64,000 bases of DNA, taken from NCBI GenBank assembly GCA_037833965.1, contig AP031355.1:9449501-9513500 (forward strand), in the 5' to 3' direction. A program made the translations under genes and the position numbers. The notes under the pieces are model-generated. The model did no database searches. It had not been told where the DNA came from and saw only the letters and a list, made by a program, of their open reading frames with translations. Of this stretch, positions 41,029 to 52,930 are shown in pieces (position 1 is the first letter of the stretch; the number at the start of each line of letters is the position of its first letter). Source of the DNA: Marchantia polymorpha subsp. ruderalis (Eukaryota > Streptophyta > Marchantiopsida > Marchantiales > Marchantiaceae).

Positions 41029-44000
41029 TGTGGTACCCCACTTTTGGCAATTTTGAGGAAATTAAAACATTTTTGAAAAACTGTACCCTGGCAGCATTGT
41101 AAATAGCCTTCGGTACATCAAAACAGAGTGAATCCGGAAGATCGCGGGGATTCTCGAGGGATCTTGTAGAATCTGGGATTTGGGGTGCCGCAGTAAGGAC
41201 AGGCACCACCCTCCCTGCGAGCTCCGCAGTTAGGATCTCTACGGCGCAAGGCGCAAAACCCGCCTTCGGAGGTTGCGTCCGCGGCTGTAGGGAAGCCCCC
41301 GTAATTAGGTCAACCCTTGGGCGCCTTGACCAAGTTAGGGTCCCGTTGGAAAGAGCTCGACGCGCTGATTCTAACGAGCTCAAGAACGCTTGGAACGGAC
41401 GAGGACTTAGGGAGTTATCGCTACTGGAAGAAACGGAGGCGGTCGCCTACGGCGGAAGGAGTTCGCCACCGGCGCGAATTCCGCCTACGCGGAAGGGGGA
41501 TTCAAGTTTTGTCCTATGCACGGACGAAGGCGTTCGCCTGTGCACAGGCGAAGTAGGGTTAGGGAAGGCGCGAAGTCCGCCTACGCACAGGCGTACGCCT
41601 GTGCACAGGCACTTCGGCGTCGCGGAAAATCCGCCTTGGGCCCTAGAAATGCGCCTTGTGAGGTAGAAAGTGTACGGCGCCTTCCGCGCCAGCGCAGCGC
41701 CGCGTACGTCGGAAGAGCCGCCAGAGTAATCCAACAGGTACGGACCGTGCGGACGGCACGGGTGGATGCGCTCTTGGACGGACGGAGTTGCGGCGGCGGA
41801 AGCGCCGACGGAGAGACAAGGAACGGACAGACTGGACGGAGACGGCTGACCACGGTCAACGCCTTCCGCGCCAGCGCAGCGCCGCGGACGGAATTCGCAT
41901 GCGCACAGGCGAACGCCTGTGCACAGGAGGATGTTCAAGTTCCGCGCCGGCGGAGAATCCGCCGAGGCCCCTGCCTGCGCACAGGCAGGAGTTGAATTTT
42001 TGTCCGACATGCGGACACACGCGTCAAGGCAGAAGGAGATTGGCCGAGGGGCGGTACGAACAAGTGTACCGCGCAAGGCGGAAAACTCGCCTTCGGCGCT
42101 ACGCCCCCATGTCCACAGGGTGACACGCTCGCGGAGTTCAAATCCGCCAATTCGAGCGTGAGAGTTTAATCGACGACGGCGGAGCGTGAAGCCGCGCGTG
42201 AGAGCGAAGACCGTTCCAGCGTACAGCCGGCGCGGCCATCAAGTGAGACGTTCTTCACGACCAAGAGCCGACCATGACCTTCGACCGGGCGGCGGAGAAC
42301 GTCCCATTCTTGAATTCGCGATTCCAATCTCTTGTGCGCGCTGCGCGCATCCATCTGCTGGCTGCGGACCATTCTCGACGTCGTCACACAGGAGATTTCT
42401 TATTGATTGAGGGAGAAGTGAGTGCGCGTGATTTGGAATTGAGAGCGATTAGAGTTTGCCGAGAGAGAAAGAAACGCGGACAGTGCGGAAGTAGAATGAG
42501 CGGGCGAGCGAACCCCAGGAACGCAATGACGAGACCGAGCAGATTGCGGATGGTGCCACTTCGCCTGCCGCAGAACGGGCCACGCTGCAACCTCGTCGGG
42601 AGAGAGGCCGCCTACGGGCCAAGGGCCTCCGGAGTTACCACGTGCGATGCGGACAGATGTTCCGTTTGCGCACAGGCGAACCTCCGCGGACGGACGAGCC
42701 TCCGCGGACCGGCGAACACAAGTGGACGTGGATCTACGCTTACGCGTGGGAAGGAGCAGTCCGCCTGTGCACAGGACACCTCCACATGTGCCGCCTGTGC
42801 ACAGGCAAGAATCACCCCCGTTCCAACGCAGGAAGGGGAAGGAGCCGGCGGAAGAACCGCCTACGAGACACCGGCCCTCGGGGCCAGACCCTCCGGCGCA
42901 CCACGCGCCGCAATTTGCGCCTTCGGCGCCAGGGCCTTCGAGCCGAGGAGATACGAGCAGAGAGCGTGCGGAGGCCGCACCATCGGCGGGAAGTCCGCCG
43001 ATAGATGCGCCTTCGGCGGTAGGGCCTATAGGCCAAGGAACATCGGGCGTGCGGCCCCCGGCCATGTCGCCTTCGGCGATAGATGTCCGCGGCGCTACGC
43101 CTGCGACGGACAAGGCGCCGGCAAATGCGCCTGCGCACGGGCCGGGCACAGCCCCCACGGACCGATCGAGGGAGCAGCAGACGGAGGAGCGGAGTGACTG
43201 TCCGCGGGATGAAATCTCGATACGCAATGCGCAATCCAACCCCCCGCAGCCACCCTCCGCTCAATCGCCTTCGGCGACGGACGACGGCGACAGAGAGAAT
43301 GCGGTAGGCAATCAACCAGCGAGCGACGGGGATGCCGCTCGGATACATTCGCCTTCCGCCTTAGACATTTTGGCGACGAGCAGCGAGGCTGCAGCCGTGC
43401 CTTCGCAGGCAGCACACGTCGAGGACGTGCAGCCCCACTCGGGGCAGTCGCCGACACAATCAATGGCGACTGAAATTCTCCACTCGGATGATGACGACGG
43501 AGGCTCCACGGAAGAAATGTCAGGAGCAGAAGACACCGAGGAGGAGGAGGAGGAAATTGTTGGAGCGCCGGCGGCGGCGCTCTCTGAGCAGGTGATTCCG
43601 TTGCTGCGGTACTTGGATCGCAAGGTCGATAAATACGCCGACCCACTCCAGCCGGGATCTTACATCGAGTTAGTGCGCAGGCGGACTCGCACTAAAGTCC
43701 ACACCAGCAAGCTATTAGTTAGAGTGGACCAGGAGTTGAGGGACTTGAAGGAGAAGCATGAGTGCTTGTGGGGACAGTACAAGCTTAATCAGAAATTCTA
43801 CAAGCACTCCGAGAAGATGAAGGATGAGAAACTGGGCGAGCTCACCAAGGAGCAGGTGAAGGTCAAGGAAGCACTCGATTCTGAGCAGGCCCAGAATCGG
43901 ATTTTGTCAGAGGAGCTCGTGCGACAGACGCGGTTGTTGGAACAATGTCAGCTCGCACGGCAGGCGGATGAAGAATTAATCCGCAGTTTGCAGTCAGAGT

Positions 44001-45454
44001 GTGGCGAATTGAGAGCGCAACGTGCTGAAGCCGAATCGCAATTAGTGACGATTGAAGAGGATCGCAGGAAGGAGGCGGATCGCACGAAGGTGGAGACGGC
44101 GAGGCGAGTCGCCCACTGTCTCAAGGGCTACGCCCATTGGGAAGTGAAGGCGCAGGAGAAACTCACACTGCGTGAGTTTGAATTGCGCGCAGCCGGGTTG
44201 TTGTCAGGCGACAGTAGGAGTCGGCGGAAGGTAGCGAAGAAGCTCGAGGCCTTTCTGTCGAAGGCACAGGATACCATGTCCGCCCTCGAGGGGGAGGTGT
44301 CCGCGGCGTTGCAGCGGTTGGGACTGCGTAGTCGAGCGGAAGAGTGGCAGGGTAGGGAGTTAGTGCGCGGCAGTCGGCCGCGTAGGAGACGTAGTACAGG
44401 TTCCGCGGAGTGTAGTGTAGCGTGGTTCCGTGCAGGCGTGTAGCGTAGTGCAGTGTAGTGCTAGGAAGGACCTAGAAGGTATAAAATAGTTCCAGGCGTT
44501 TTGCCTGGGGTTCTTTCCCAAACTCAGAAGTATAGATCAGGAACCCATTTCCTTTGCGTGTTTGTGTCCTTGAGTTCTGTCACCACGCACGAGGAGTTAC
44601 AACTTAGCGTTCCGCATTTTGTAGCTGAAGGCCTTCGGCCGAATGTTCAGAGCTAGTATATTGGTTAGAGACTTGAGTAGTTCGGAATTGCACCTGCGGG
44701 TGACTGCCGATGCTCAGAGCCAGTGACTAGTTAGATACTTGAACAGTTTCGCCCCTACACCTTCGAGTGTTTCTTTCTGATTGTACTCCTTTGGGATTTT
44801 TCCCCTGAATGCCAAAGTGAAGTTTTGCTACTTCGTGTAAGCCTTGGTTGTAAATTCAGGTTACGCTGCAGCAGGTGCCTTGAGGGTAACCCCTGTAGTA
44901 TTTCTGGGAATGACAAGTGCCTGAGAATTCAAACTCTTCAATAGACTGTTGTTGTGTTACTGGAATGTTTCACAGTGAGTCCTTCAGTGCGGACCTGTGT
45001 TCTCTGTGCGTTTTGTGAGTTGAGAATGTTGTTCACCGCGTCTGAGTGACTTCGATCCGAAGTAGGTAGTCCAAACCGGGTTTCCTACACTAGCAGCAAG
45101 CTAGTGGAAGCGTTGTAAAAGCCGGAGTTGGAAGTCACTGCCCGCAGCTTTGCCGAGTGTGCTCGTGAGAGACTTTCCCCCTGAAATCTTGAAGTAGAGG
45201 TCCTAACGGATCTCTGGGTTGTGTTTCTGTAGTTTCAGGTGTGTGTGTGTGTGTGTTACGCTGCACTGTGCGACCTCCGAGTGCGCTCCGAGTGGACACT
45301 TGCAGTATTTCTGGGAGTGACAGTCGCCTGAGAATTCAAACTCCTCAATAGTCTGTTAAAACGTGACACTTTGTACCCTGTGTGTTCCTCTGTCCCTGTG
45401 GGTTCGACCTTTCTACCACTATATTGCAGTTTTAGCCTTTAGTGGGTTATTACA
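41029..45454 (+). repeat. 3' LTR of the element
   Basis: Nearly identical to 27718-32176, with one palindrome cluster shorter. Same termini. Its U3 would be at the 3' end of the genomic RNA, directly after pol. Confidence 0.95.
42274..44443 (+). CDS. U3 reading-frame region in the 3' LTR (shortened variant)
   Basis: Counterpart of 28963-31165, with a 598-codon open frame (42647-44443) ending in the same coiled coil. It lies about 1.3 kb after the end of pol, in the 3' LTR copy that would be carried in the element's RNA. Broken as a full-length gene; function unknown. Confidence 0.55.
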
Positions 45455-47280
45455 GTCATTCGTCTATTCTTGTAGAGTACATGGAATACATATTTTGAAT
45501 TTTCATGTTTTTGGATGATGTATGGATTTGAGTCAAATTTTTTCATACAATTTGACTTGAACATCTTTATGACAATCAAGCAAAAGTAGAAAAAGACAAA
45601 TGAAATACAAACCATTCAGTCTCGCCAGCAACAACACATAAAGTTGGGGAAGCTCGAGCTATGGCCATTGTACAAATGGAGCCAGTTCAACAGTTGCATC
45701 AAAAGTATCACGTGGAACCAATTGAAACTCACAATTTGAAGATATTCAAAAAGTTGGTTAAATGATGTTTTTTTATGCAATTGGATATAAGAGTGCTAGA
45801 AAAAAGTTTCTATTTTAAGTATTTTGGTTTTTTTATAGTTGAGAGAGTGTGAAAAAATTTCACTTATGATATCAAGGAGTTAGACAAATTGTGTCTAGCC
45901 TTCGGCTGTTCGGATCCAGGAAGGAATATGACATTTCAATATGTCAACCTTCAGGGTACAAAGGTGGTCTTCATCCTGCAAAGGTATATACATCGCATCT
46001 TTATTTAAATTGCAGAAACCACGAAGGCTTCTCTTGTTTGGCTTAAAGTTGCCGAGTTGATAACTTGGGCTGATTTGCTGTGTACTTAGTCTGGCTGGTT
46101 CACGAGGAATTTAGAATACAATATTTGTTCATCTGCTTCCAGAGTACTAGCTACAGTTGTTCAAGATAATTCAAGAGTTAATTTGCTTTTTTCTACATGA
46201 GCCATAGAATTTCTGCAAGTGTTACAGTTTTTACTCACGCTTAATTTCTAACTGTATTTCAATTGAATTAGCTCCAACAAGTTGAAATCATTTCATCTTA
46301 GATGAAATTCTAATTAAATCTAATTAGTTATGACTAAGTGTAGTTAGTTATAATTAAATTTATCTACTGTTAATTTAGTTTAGTTAAAATCTATATATTT
46401 GGAAAAAGAATAATGGTAAACAAAAATTTGAGTATACACTTCTATTTTATCTCTTACTAAAATCTAGATTTCAAGAAAAAATACTTTTGATTATATGATT
46501 AGTTTGACTAAGGAATGAAAATTTCAATGGTTAAAATAACTTCAAAATTGACTTAATGGAAGTGTAAATAGTAATTAGGATTTGTTACTATGATACTAAA
46601 GTAGAAAGATATATAGTTGCCTCTGAAGCAAGTTTGAAAAGTTCATTTTGTGAGTATTGATTTTATTAATTTGAGTTGAAATTTCACCATACTTTTTGAA
46701 TATCGATGAGTGTTTGCAATTGAGTGATGAGTGCAAAGTATGTGTGAAAGTATGTCTTAGACACTAGCATATAAGAGAATCTTTACTTTCTAGAATCATG
46801 ATAAGTCATCAAAAAAATGATCTGAGGTAAATCTAAGTGAGATCAATCCATAGATCACAATCCTAACTAACTAAATATGGTTGCAACTCATGGATGATTA
46901 AATGAGTTATAATGATGTTCATAAAAAAATTGTTTTGAAATATGAGCAAGTTGTACATTTATGTTATCTTTTTTGGCCCATGATGAAATACCAAAAGAGC
47001 ATCTATGATAAACTTGAGTGAAAATCAACCTTGTGATCTTCACACTTACTCTCATTTAGGTTTAGGGTTAATATCGATCTGGAAATCACAGGGCTGACTT
47101 TTAGTCGAATTTATATTAAATGGCTTTTTGGTAATTCATCATGATTCTAAAAGTTAAGTATTCTTCAATGTAACCGTGTTCAAAACATATACAAATTTCT
47201 TGCTCTTCATTCAAATCTAATCACTCATCAATGTTAAAAATGATATTTAAACATAGTCTTATATTGATGAAACAAATTTT
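45455..47280. other. AT-rich intergenic DNA
   Basis: The first 25 or so bases are the end of duplication copy B, including the GTCAT target duplicate. The rest has no open frame of note and no RNA or element that I recognise. Confidence 0.5.
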
Positions 47281-50200
47281 TGTAATAACCCACTAAAGGC
47301 TAAAACTGCAATATAGTGGTAGAAAGGTCGAATCCACAGGGACAGAGGAACACACAAGGTACAAAGTGTCACGTTTAACAGACTATTGAAGAGTTTGAAT
47401 TCTCAGGCGACTGTCACTCCCAGAAATACTGCAAATGTCCACTCGGAGCGCACTCGGAGGTCGCACAGTGTAGCGTAACACACACATACACACACACACA
47501 CCTGAAACTACAGAAACACAACCCAAAGATCCGTTAGGACCTCTACTCAAGATTTCAGGGGGAAGGTCTCTCAAGAGTACACTCAGCGAAGCTGCAGGTA
47601 GTGACTCCCAACTCCGGCTTTTACAACACTTCCACTAGCTTGCTGCTAGCGTAGGAAACCCGGTTTGGACTGCCTACTTTGGATCGAAGTCACTCATACG
47701 CAGTGAACAACACTCTCAACTCACAGAACGCGCAGAGAACACAGGTCCGCACTGAAGGACTCAATGAGAAACATTCCAGTAACACAATAAAAGTCTATTG
47801 AAGAGTTTGAATTCTCAGGCACTTGCCATTCCCAGAAATACTACAGGGGTTACCCTGAAGGCACCTGCTGCAGCGTAACCTGAATTTACAACCAAGGCTT
47901 ACACGAAGTAACAAAACTTCACTTTGGCATTCAGGGGAAAAATCCCGAGAGAGTACAACCAGAAACAAACACTCGAAGGTGTAGGGGCGAAACTATTCAA
48001 GTATCGAACTAGTCACTAGCTCTGAGTTTCGGCAGTCACCCGCAGGTGTAGATCCGAACTACTCAAGTCTCTAACCAATGTACTAGCTCTGAACATTCGG
48101 CCGGAGGCCTCCAGCTACAAAATGCGGAACGCCAGGTTGTAGCTCCTCTTGCGTGGTGACAGAACTAAGGACACAAACACGCAGAGAAAATGAGTTCTTG
48201 ATTTGCACTTCTGAAATTGGGAAAGAACCCAAGGCAAAACGCCTTGAACTACTTTATACCTTCTAAGTCCTAACTAGCACTACACTGCACTACGCTACAC
48301 GCCTGCACGGAACCACGCTACCCTACACTCCGCAGAACCGGTGCTTCGTCTCCTGCGCGACGGACTGCCGCGCACTAACTCCCTACCCTGCCAGTCTTCC
48401 GCTCGACTGCGCAGTCTCAAACGCTGCAACGCCGCGGACACCTCCACCTTGAGGGTGGACATGGTATCCCGCGCCTTCGACAGAAAAGAGTCTAACTTCT
48501 TCGCCACCTTCCGCCGACTCCTACTGTCACCTGCCAACAACCCGGCTGCACGAAGCTCTAACTCACGCAGTGTGAGTTTCTCCTGCGCCGCCACTTCCCA
48601 GTGGGCGTAGCCCTTGAGACAGTGGGCGACACGCCTCGCCATCTCCTCCTTCGTGCGATCTGCCTCTCGCCTGCGATCATCTTCAATTACCACCAACTGC
48701 GATTCGGCCTCCGCACGCTGCGCTCTCAATTCCCCGCACTCCGACTGTAGCCTGCGGATTAAATCCTCATCCGCCTGTCGTGCGAGCTGACACTCCGCCA
48801 ACAACCGCGTCTGTCGCACGAGCTCCTCTAACAGAATCTGATTCTGAGTTTTCTCAGAAATCAATTCTGTCGTAGTCTTCACCACATCCCTGGTGAGCTC
48901 TTCCAGTCTCTCCTTCTTCATCTTGTCGAGGGCGTGTGATTTCCTCACAAGGTTGTACTGACCCAACAAACAGGCATGCTTCTCCCTCAATTCCTTCAAC
49001 TCCTGGTCCACCCTAGCTAGTAGCTTGCTGGTGTGGACTTTAGTGCGAGTCCGCCTGCGCACTAATTCGATGTAGGATCCCGGCTGGAGTGGATCGGCGT
49101 ATTTATCAAATTTGCGATCCAAGTACCTCAGTATTACCTGCTCAGAGAGCGCCGCCGCCGGCGCTCCAACAATTTCCTCCTCCTCCTCCTCGGTATCTCC
49201 TGACCCCGACATTGCTTCTGTGGAGCCTCCGTCGTCATCATCCGAGGGAAGGATTTCAGTCGCCATTGATTGCGTTGGCGACTGACCCAAGTGGGGCTGC
49301 ACGTCGTCTACGGGTTCTGCCTTCGAAGGCACACCTGCAGCTTCGCTGCTCCCCGCTAAAATGTCCAAGGCGGTGGGTGAATGTGGCCGTGCTACACCCT
49401 CATTGCCCGCCTGTCGATCGTCGACTGTATCCTCTTCGCCGCCGAAGGCGATCGAGCGGAGTGTGTCTGCGCGGGGTGTAATTGCGCATCGCGCACCCGA
49501 ATTTCGTCCCGCGGACAGACAGTCCGCTCCACCGTTAGGTCCTGCTCCCTCGATCGGTCCTGCGCGAAGGCTGTGTCTGGCCTGTGCGCAGGCACAAATA
49601 CCGGCGCCTTGTCCGCCGCAGGCTCAGTGCCGAAGGCGTCTATCGCCGAAGGCGACATAGCCGGAGGTCGCTCGCCCGATGTCCCTGGCCCCGAAGGCCC
49701 TACCGCCGAAGGCACATCTACCGGCGGATTACCCGCCGAAGGGGCGGTCTCCGCACGCTCCCTGCTCACATCTCGTTGACCCGAAGGCCCTGGCGCCGAA
49801 GGCGCAAATCGCGGCGCGTTGTACGCCGGAGGGTCTGGTCCCGAAGGGCCTTGATCCGTAGGCGGATCTTCCGCCGGCTCCTTCCCCTTCCTACGTTGGA
49901 CCGGGGGTGAATCCTGCCTGTGCGCAGGCGAACGCCTGTGCGTAGGCGGACTTTCTCTGCCTACGCGTAGGCGTAGGTCCACGTCCGCTTGGGGTCGCCT
50001 TTCCGTTGAAGCTCGCCTGTGCGCACGCGGAACACTCGTCCGCATCGCACGTGGTTACTCCGGAGGCCCTTGGCCCGAAGGCCGCCTCTCGTCCGTCGGA
50101 GGTGCAGCGTGGTCCGTCGCTCCTGCAGACGTCCGCACTCCCTCGTTTCTCCCCGGCGACGCACTCCCTTTCTCCGTGGCAATCGTCGCCGTGTCCGCGC

Positions 50201-52551
50201 TGCTGGCTGCTAACACAAGCCTGCGCGCCTTCTGCTTCGGTCGGCTGCACACTTCGTGCAATGGCCGCTGTCGAATGGGAGCAGTGGGTTCCCGGTGCTG
50301 CTCCTCTTCAGACTCCTCTCTCCATCGACGCTTCCGCGGCACTCTTGCTGCGGGTGTGTTTCTTCCCTCGTCCCTCCGCCTCGGTGGAGTAGAAGCTGGT
50401 GACTCCTCTACGTCGGTGTCGACCTCGTTATCCCGCACATACTTCCCGGGATGGTCGACGGACAATGGCGGAAAGCGAGCAAGCTCCTCCGCGGTCAAAC
50501 AATTTCGTTGTCGATAAAAATTGATCAGGAAAGGGGAGAGGTGATTGAGAGTTCCCCCCTTCTCCTCAAACGCGTGTTGCCGCATCACTCTGTGCAGGAT
50601 GCTCGCCCAGTGAATTGGAGCTCCCTCGATGATGAGCTCCACAAAAGAAACCTGCCACAATGTGATGTAGCAGGCGCGGTGTGGCTGCAGTAATTGCAGC
50701 AGTGCCGTCGCCACAGTACGGCGGAAGCGATCTTTGTAGTCGCGGGTCTTGTACCCATTCTTGGTAGACCTCTCCCGCTTGAACAACTCCACAAATTGCG
50801 CCTCGTCATGCTTCGACACCTTGACGCTCTCACTATCAAAGAGGAGGTGCCCTGGGATGCCGGCACACCTTCCCAATGCCTGCGCCCAATCTTGGACGGT
50901 CCACCGATCAACATGGGGACGCAATCCGCGCGAAGGTGGTCGCTGTGGCTCCAGCCACTCGCGCACCATATCCACACAAATGTAGTTCCATCCCCATAGC
51001 AAGATTTTGAGCTTTCTTGCAATCAGCCGTTCCTCGTAGGCGCACAACCCGTTCTGTGGAAGCCGGAGCGGCAGCATCCGCAATCGGTTCAGCTTCGACA
51101 TTGCGTTCTTGGAATTCGCTTGCTCGCTAATTCTCTCTCTGCTCCGCTCGAGCTCCTTGCTCCCTCGGCAAACTCTAATCTCACTCAATTCCAAATCGCG
51201 CGCACTCAATTCTCTCTCAATCAACAAGTAATCCTCTGCGCGGCGATGTCTGGAATGCTTAGCAGCTAGCAGATGGACGCGCGCAGCTCGCACTAGAAAA
51301 TGGAATCGCGAATTCAAGAATGGGGCGCTCTCCGTCTCTCGGTCGAAGGTCATGGTCGGCTCTTGATCGTGAGGGTCGAATCACTTGATGGCCGCGCCGG
51401 CTCTACGCTAAAACGGTCTCCGTTCTCACGCGCGGCTTCACGCTCCGCCGACGCCGATTTTACTCACACGCTCGAACTGGCAAATTTGAACTCCGCGAGC
51501 GTACTACGCTGCGGACATAGGTGCGCAGCGCCAAGGCGTCTTTTCCGCCTTGCGCGGTACACTCGTTCGTACCGCTCCTCGACCAATCCTCCTCCGCCTA
51601 AGGCGATCGTCCGCGCATCGGACAAAAGTTAAACCCCCGCCTGTGCGCAGGCGGAATCCCCGGCGGAATCTCCGCCGACGCGGAACTTCACCCGCCTGTG
51701 CGTAGGCGCTTGCCTGCGCGTAGGCGAATTATGTCCGCGTTGCTGCGCTGGCGCGGAAGGCGTTGACCGCGGTCAACAGACTCCGTCCAGACTGTCCGTC
51801 TCTTGTCTCTCCGTCGGCGCTCTCGCCGCCGCAACTCCGTCCAACCAAGAGCGCATCCATCCGTCTTGTCCGTACAGTTCGTACGGTCCGTACGGATTTC
51901 ACTACTCCGGCGGTTCCTCGTCCGTCCGCGCTGTTGCGCTGGCGCGGAAGGCGCCGTACAATTTCTACCTCCGAAGGCGCATTTCTAGGGCCGAAGGCGG
52001 ATTTCCCGCCGACGCCTTAGCGCCTGTGCGCAGGCGATCGCCTGTGCGTAGGCGACATTCGCGCCTACGTCAAAACCCTATATCGCCTGTGCGCAGGCGG
52101 ACTGCTTTCGTCCGCGCATAGGACAAAACTTTCTTCGCCTGTGCGCAGGCGGAAAGCTGAGTATCTTGCGACCTTCATAACTCCCGGGGTCCTCATCCGT
52201 TCGTGGCGTTCTTGGGCTCGTTGGAATCAGCGCGTCGAGCTCTTTCCAACAAGACCCTAATCAAGTCGAGGCGTTTGGAGATTGACCCAATTCTGAAGGA
52301 TTCTTCTAGCGCCGAAGGCGGATTTTGCGCCTCGCGCCGAAGGGATCATACCTTCAGAGCTCGCAGGGAGGGTGGTGTCCGTCCCTGACGTTGCACCCTA
52401 CTCCTAGATCCTACGAGTTCCCGTGAGAATCTCTGCGATCTTCCGAATTCACTCTGTTTTGATGCACCGAAGGCTATTTACACTGCTGCCGCGGTACAGT
52501 TTTCCAAAAATGTTTTAATTTCCTCAAAAATACCAAAAGTGGGGTACCACA
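47281..52551 (-). mobile_element. Solo LTR, 5.27 kb, minus strand
   Basis: Both termini are present (TGTAATAACCCAC at 47281, GGGGTACCACA ending 52551), flanked by ATTTT on both sides, with no internal region, so it is a solo LTR left by LTR-LTR recombination. It carries the full-size U3 with its reading-frame region and palindrome clusters (for example 52021-52160). It is more diverged from the young element than the element at 52931 is, so probably older. Confidence 0.93.
48295..51353 (-). CDS. U3 reading-frame region in the solo LTR
   Basis: From MTFDR at 51353 a 432-codon frame covers the N-terminal domain (LLWGWN, RTRDYKDR, GTLNHLSP, basic VPRKRRW); a 217-codon frame covers the linker, and a 357-codon frame (49368-48295) the coiled coil with HCLKGYAHWEV. 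The region is broken a few times. It confirms the domain order of the full-size U3 protein. Confidence 0.6.
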
Positions 52552-52930
52552 ATTTTCATATAATAAACTCTCCAAACTTGCTTGAGATTCTATTTTTTAA
52601 CTCACGAACAATTAGCCATTCAAGGTAACCCATATCCAGCTCGTAAGACCTATTCCAACTGTCAAATAAACTTTAAGTAATACTGCCTAAGTTACCGACT
52701 CAAAGAACTGACATTATTCGAGTCGTCAGCGACTCTATATCCACAGAACTGAAACCTCAGCTTAATGTCTATATTTAGTATATACGGAGTACATGAAAAA
52801 GAAGTTGGCTGCTTGAATCTGTCACTTTAGATCTTTATGTGTTTGAAAGCAAAGCAAAGTCAAGATCTTGTTTCAAAATATTCTCATACTCAAACAACTA
52901 GTCCATTATAGTTGCTGCATTCTGACTTAT
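52552..52930. other. Short intergenic gap between two LTRs
   Basis: AT-rich, no gene or repeat recognised. It begins with the ATTTT target duplicate of the solo LTR and ends with CTTAT, the expected left target duplicate of the next element, whose partner is outside the window. Confidence 0.5.

Larger units (their letters stand above)
27718..45454 (+). mobile_element. Nearly whole Ty3/Gypsy LTR retroelement (Athila-like)
   Basis: A 5-bp target duplication GTCAT (27713-27717 and 45455-45459) flanks two LTRs of 4459 and 4426 bases. Inside are a tRNA-Asp-type primer site, gag-protease, pol and a polypurine tract. The RT motif FIDDF, the lack of a chromodomain and the tRNA-Asp primer suggest the Athila/Tat branch; this is a motif-based guess. 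The LTRs differ by roughly ten substitutions by eye and one length difference of about 33 bases in a palindrome cluster. At an assumed 1e-8 substitutions per site per year this is about 0.1 million years. The copy is broken: one nested LTR, about one break in pol, and a shortened U3 frame. Confidence 0.93.

Noticed and set aside
41000-42270. Possible envelope gene between pol and the 3' LTR
   Set aside because: Pol ends about 40 bases before the LTR, and the U3 protein shows no signal peptide or membrane segment, so there is no support for an env gene.
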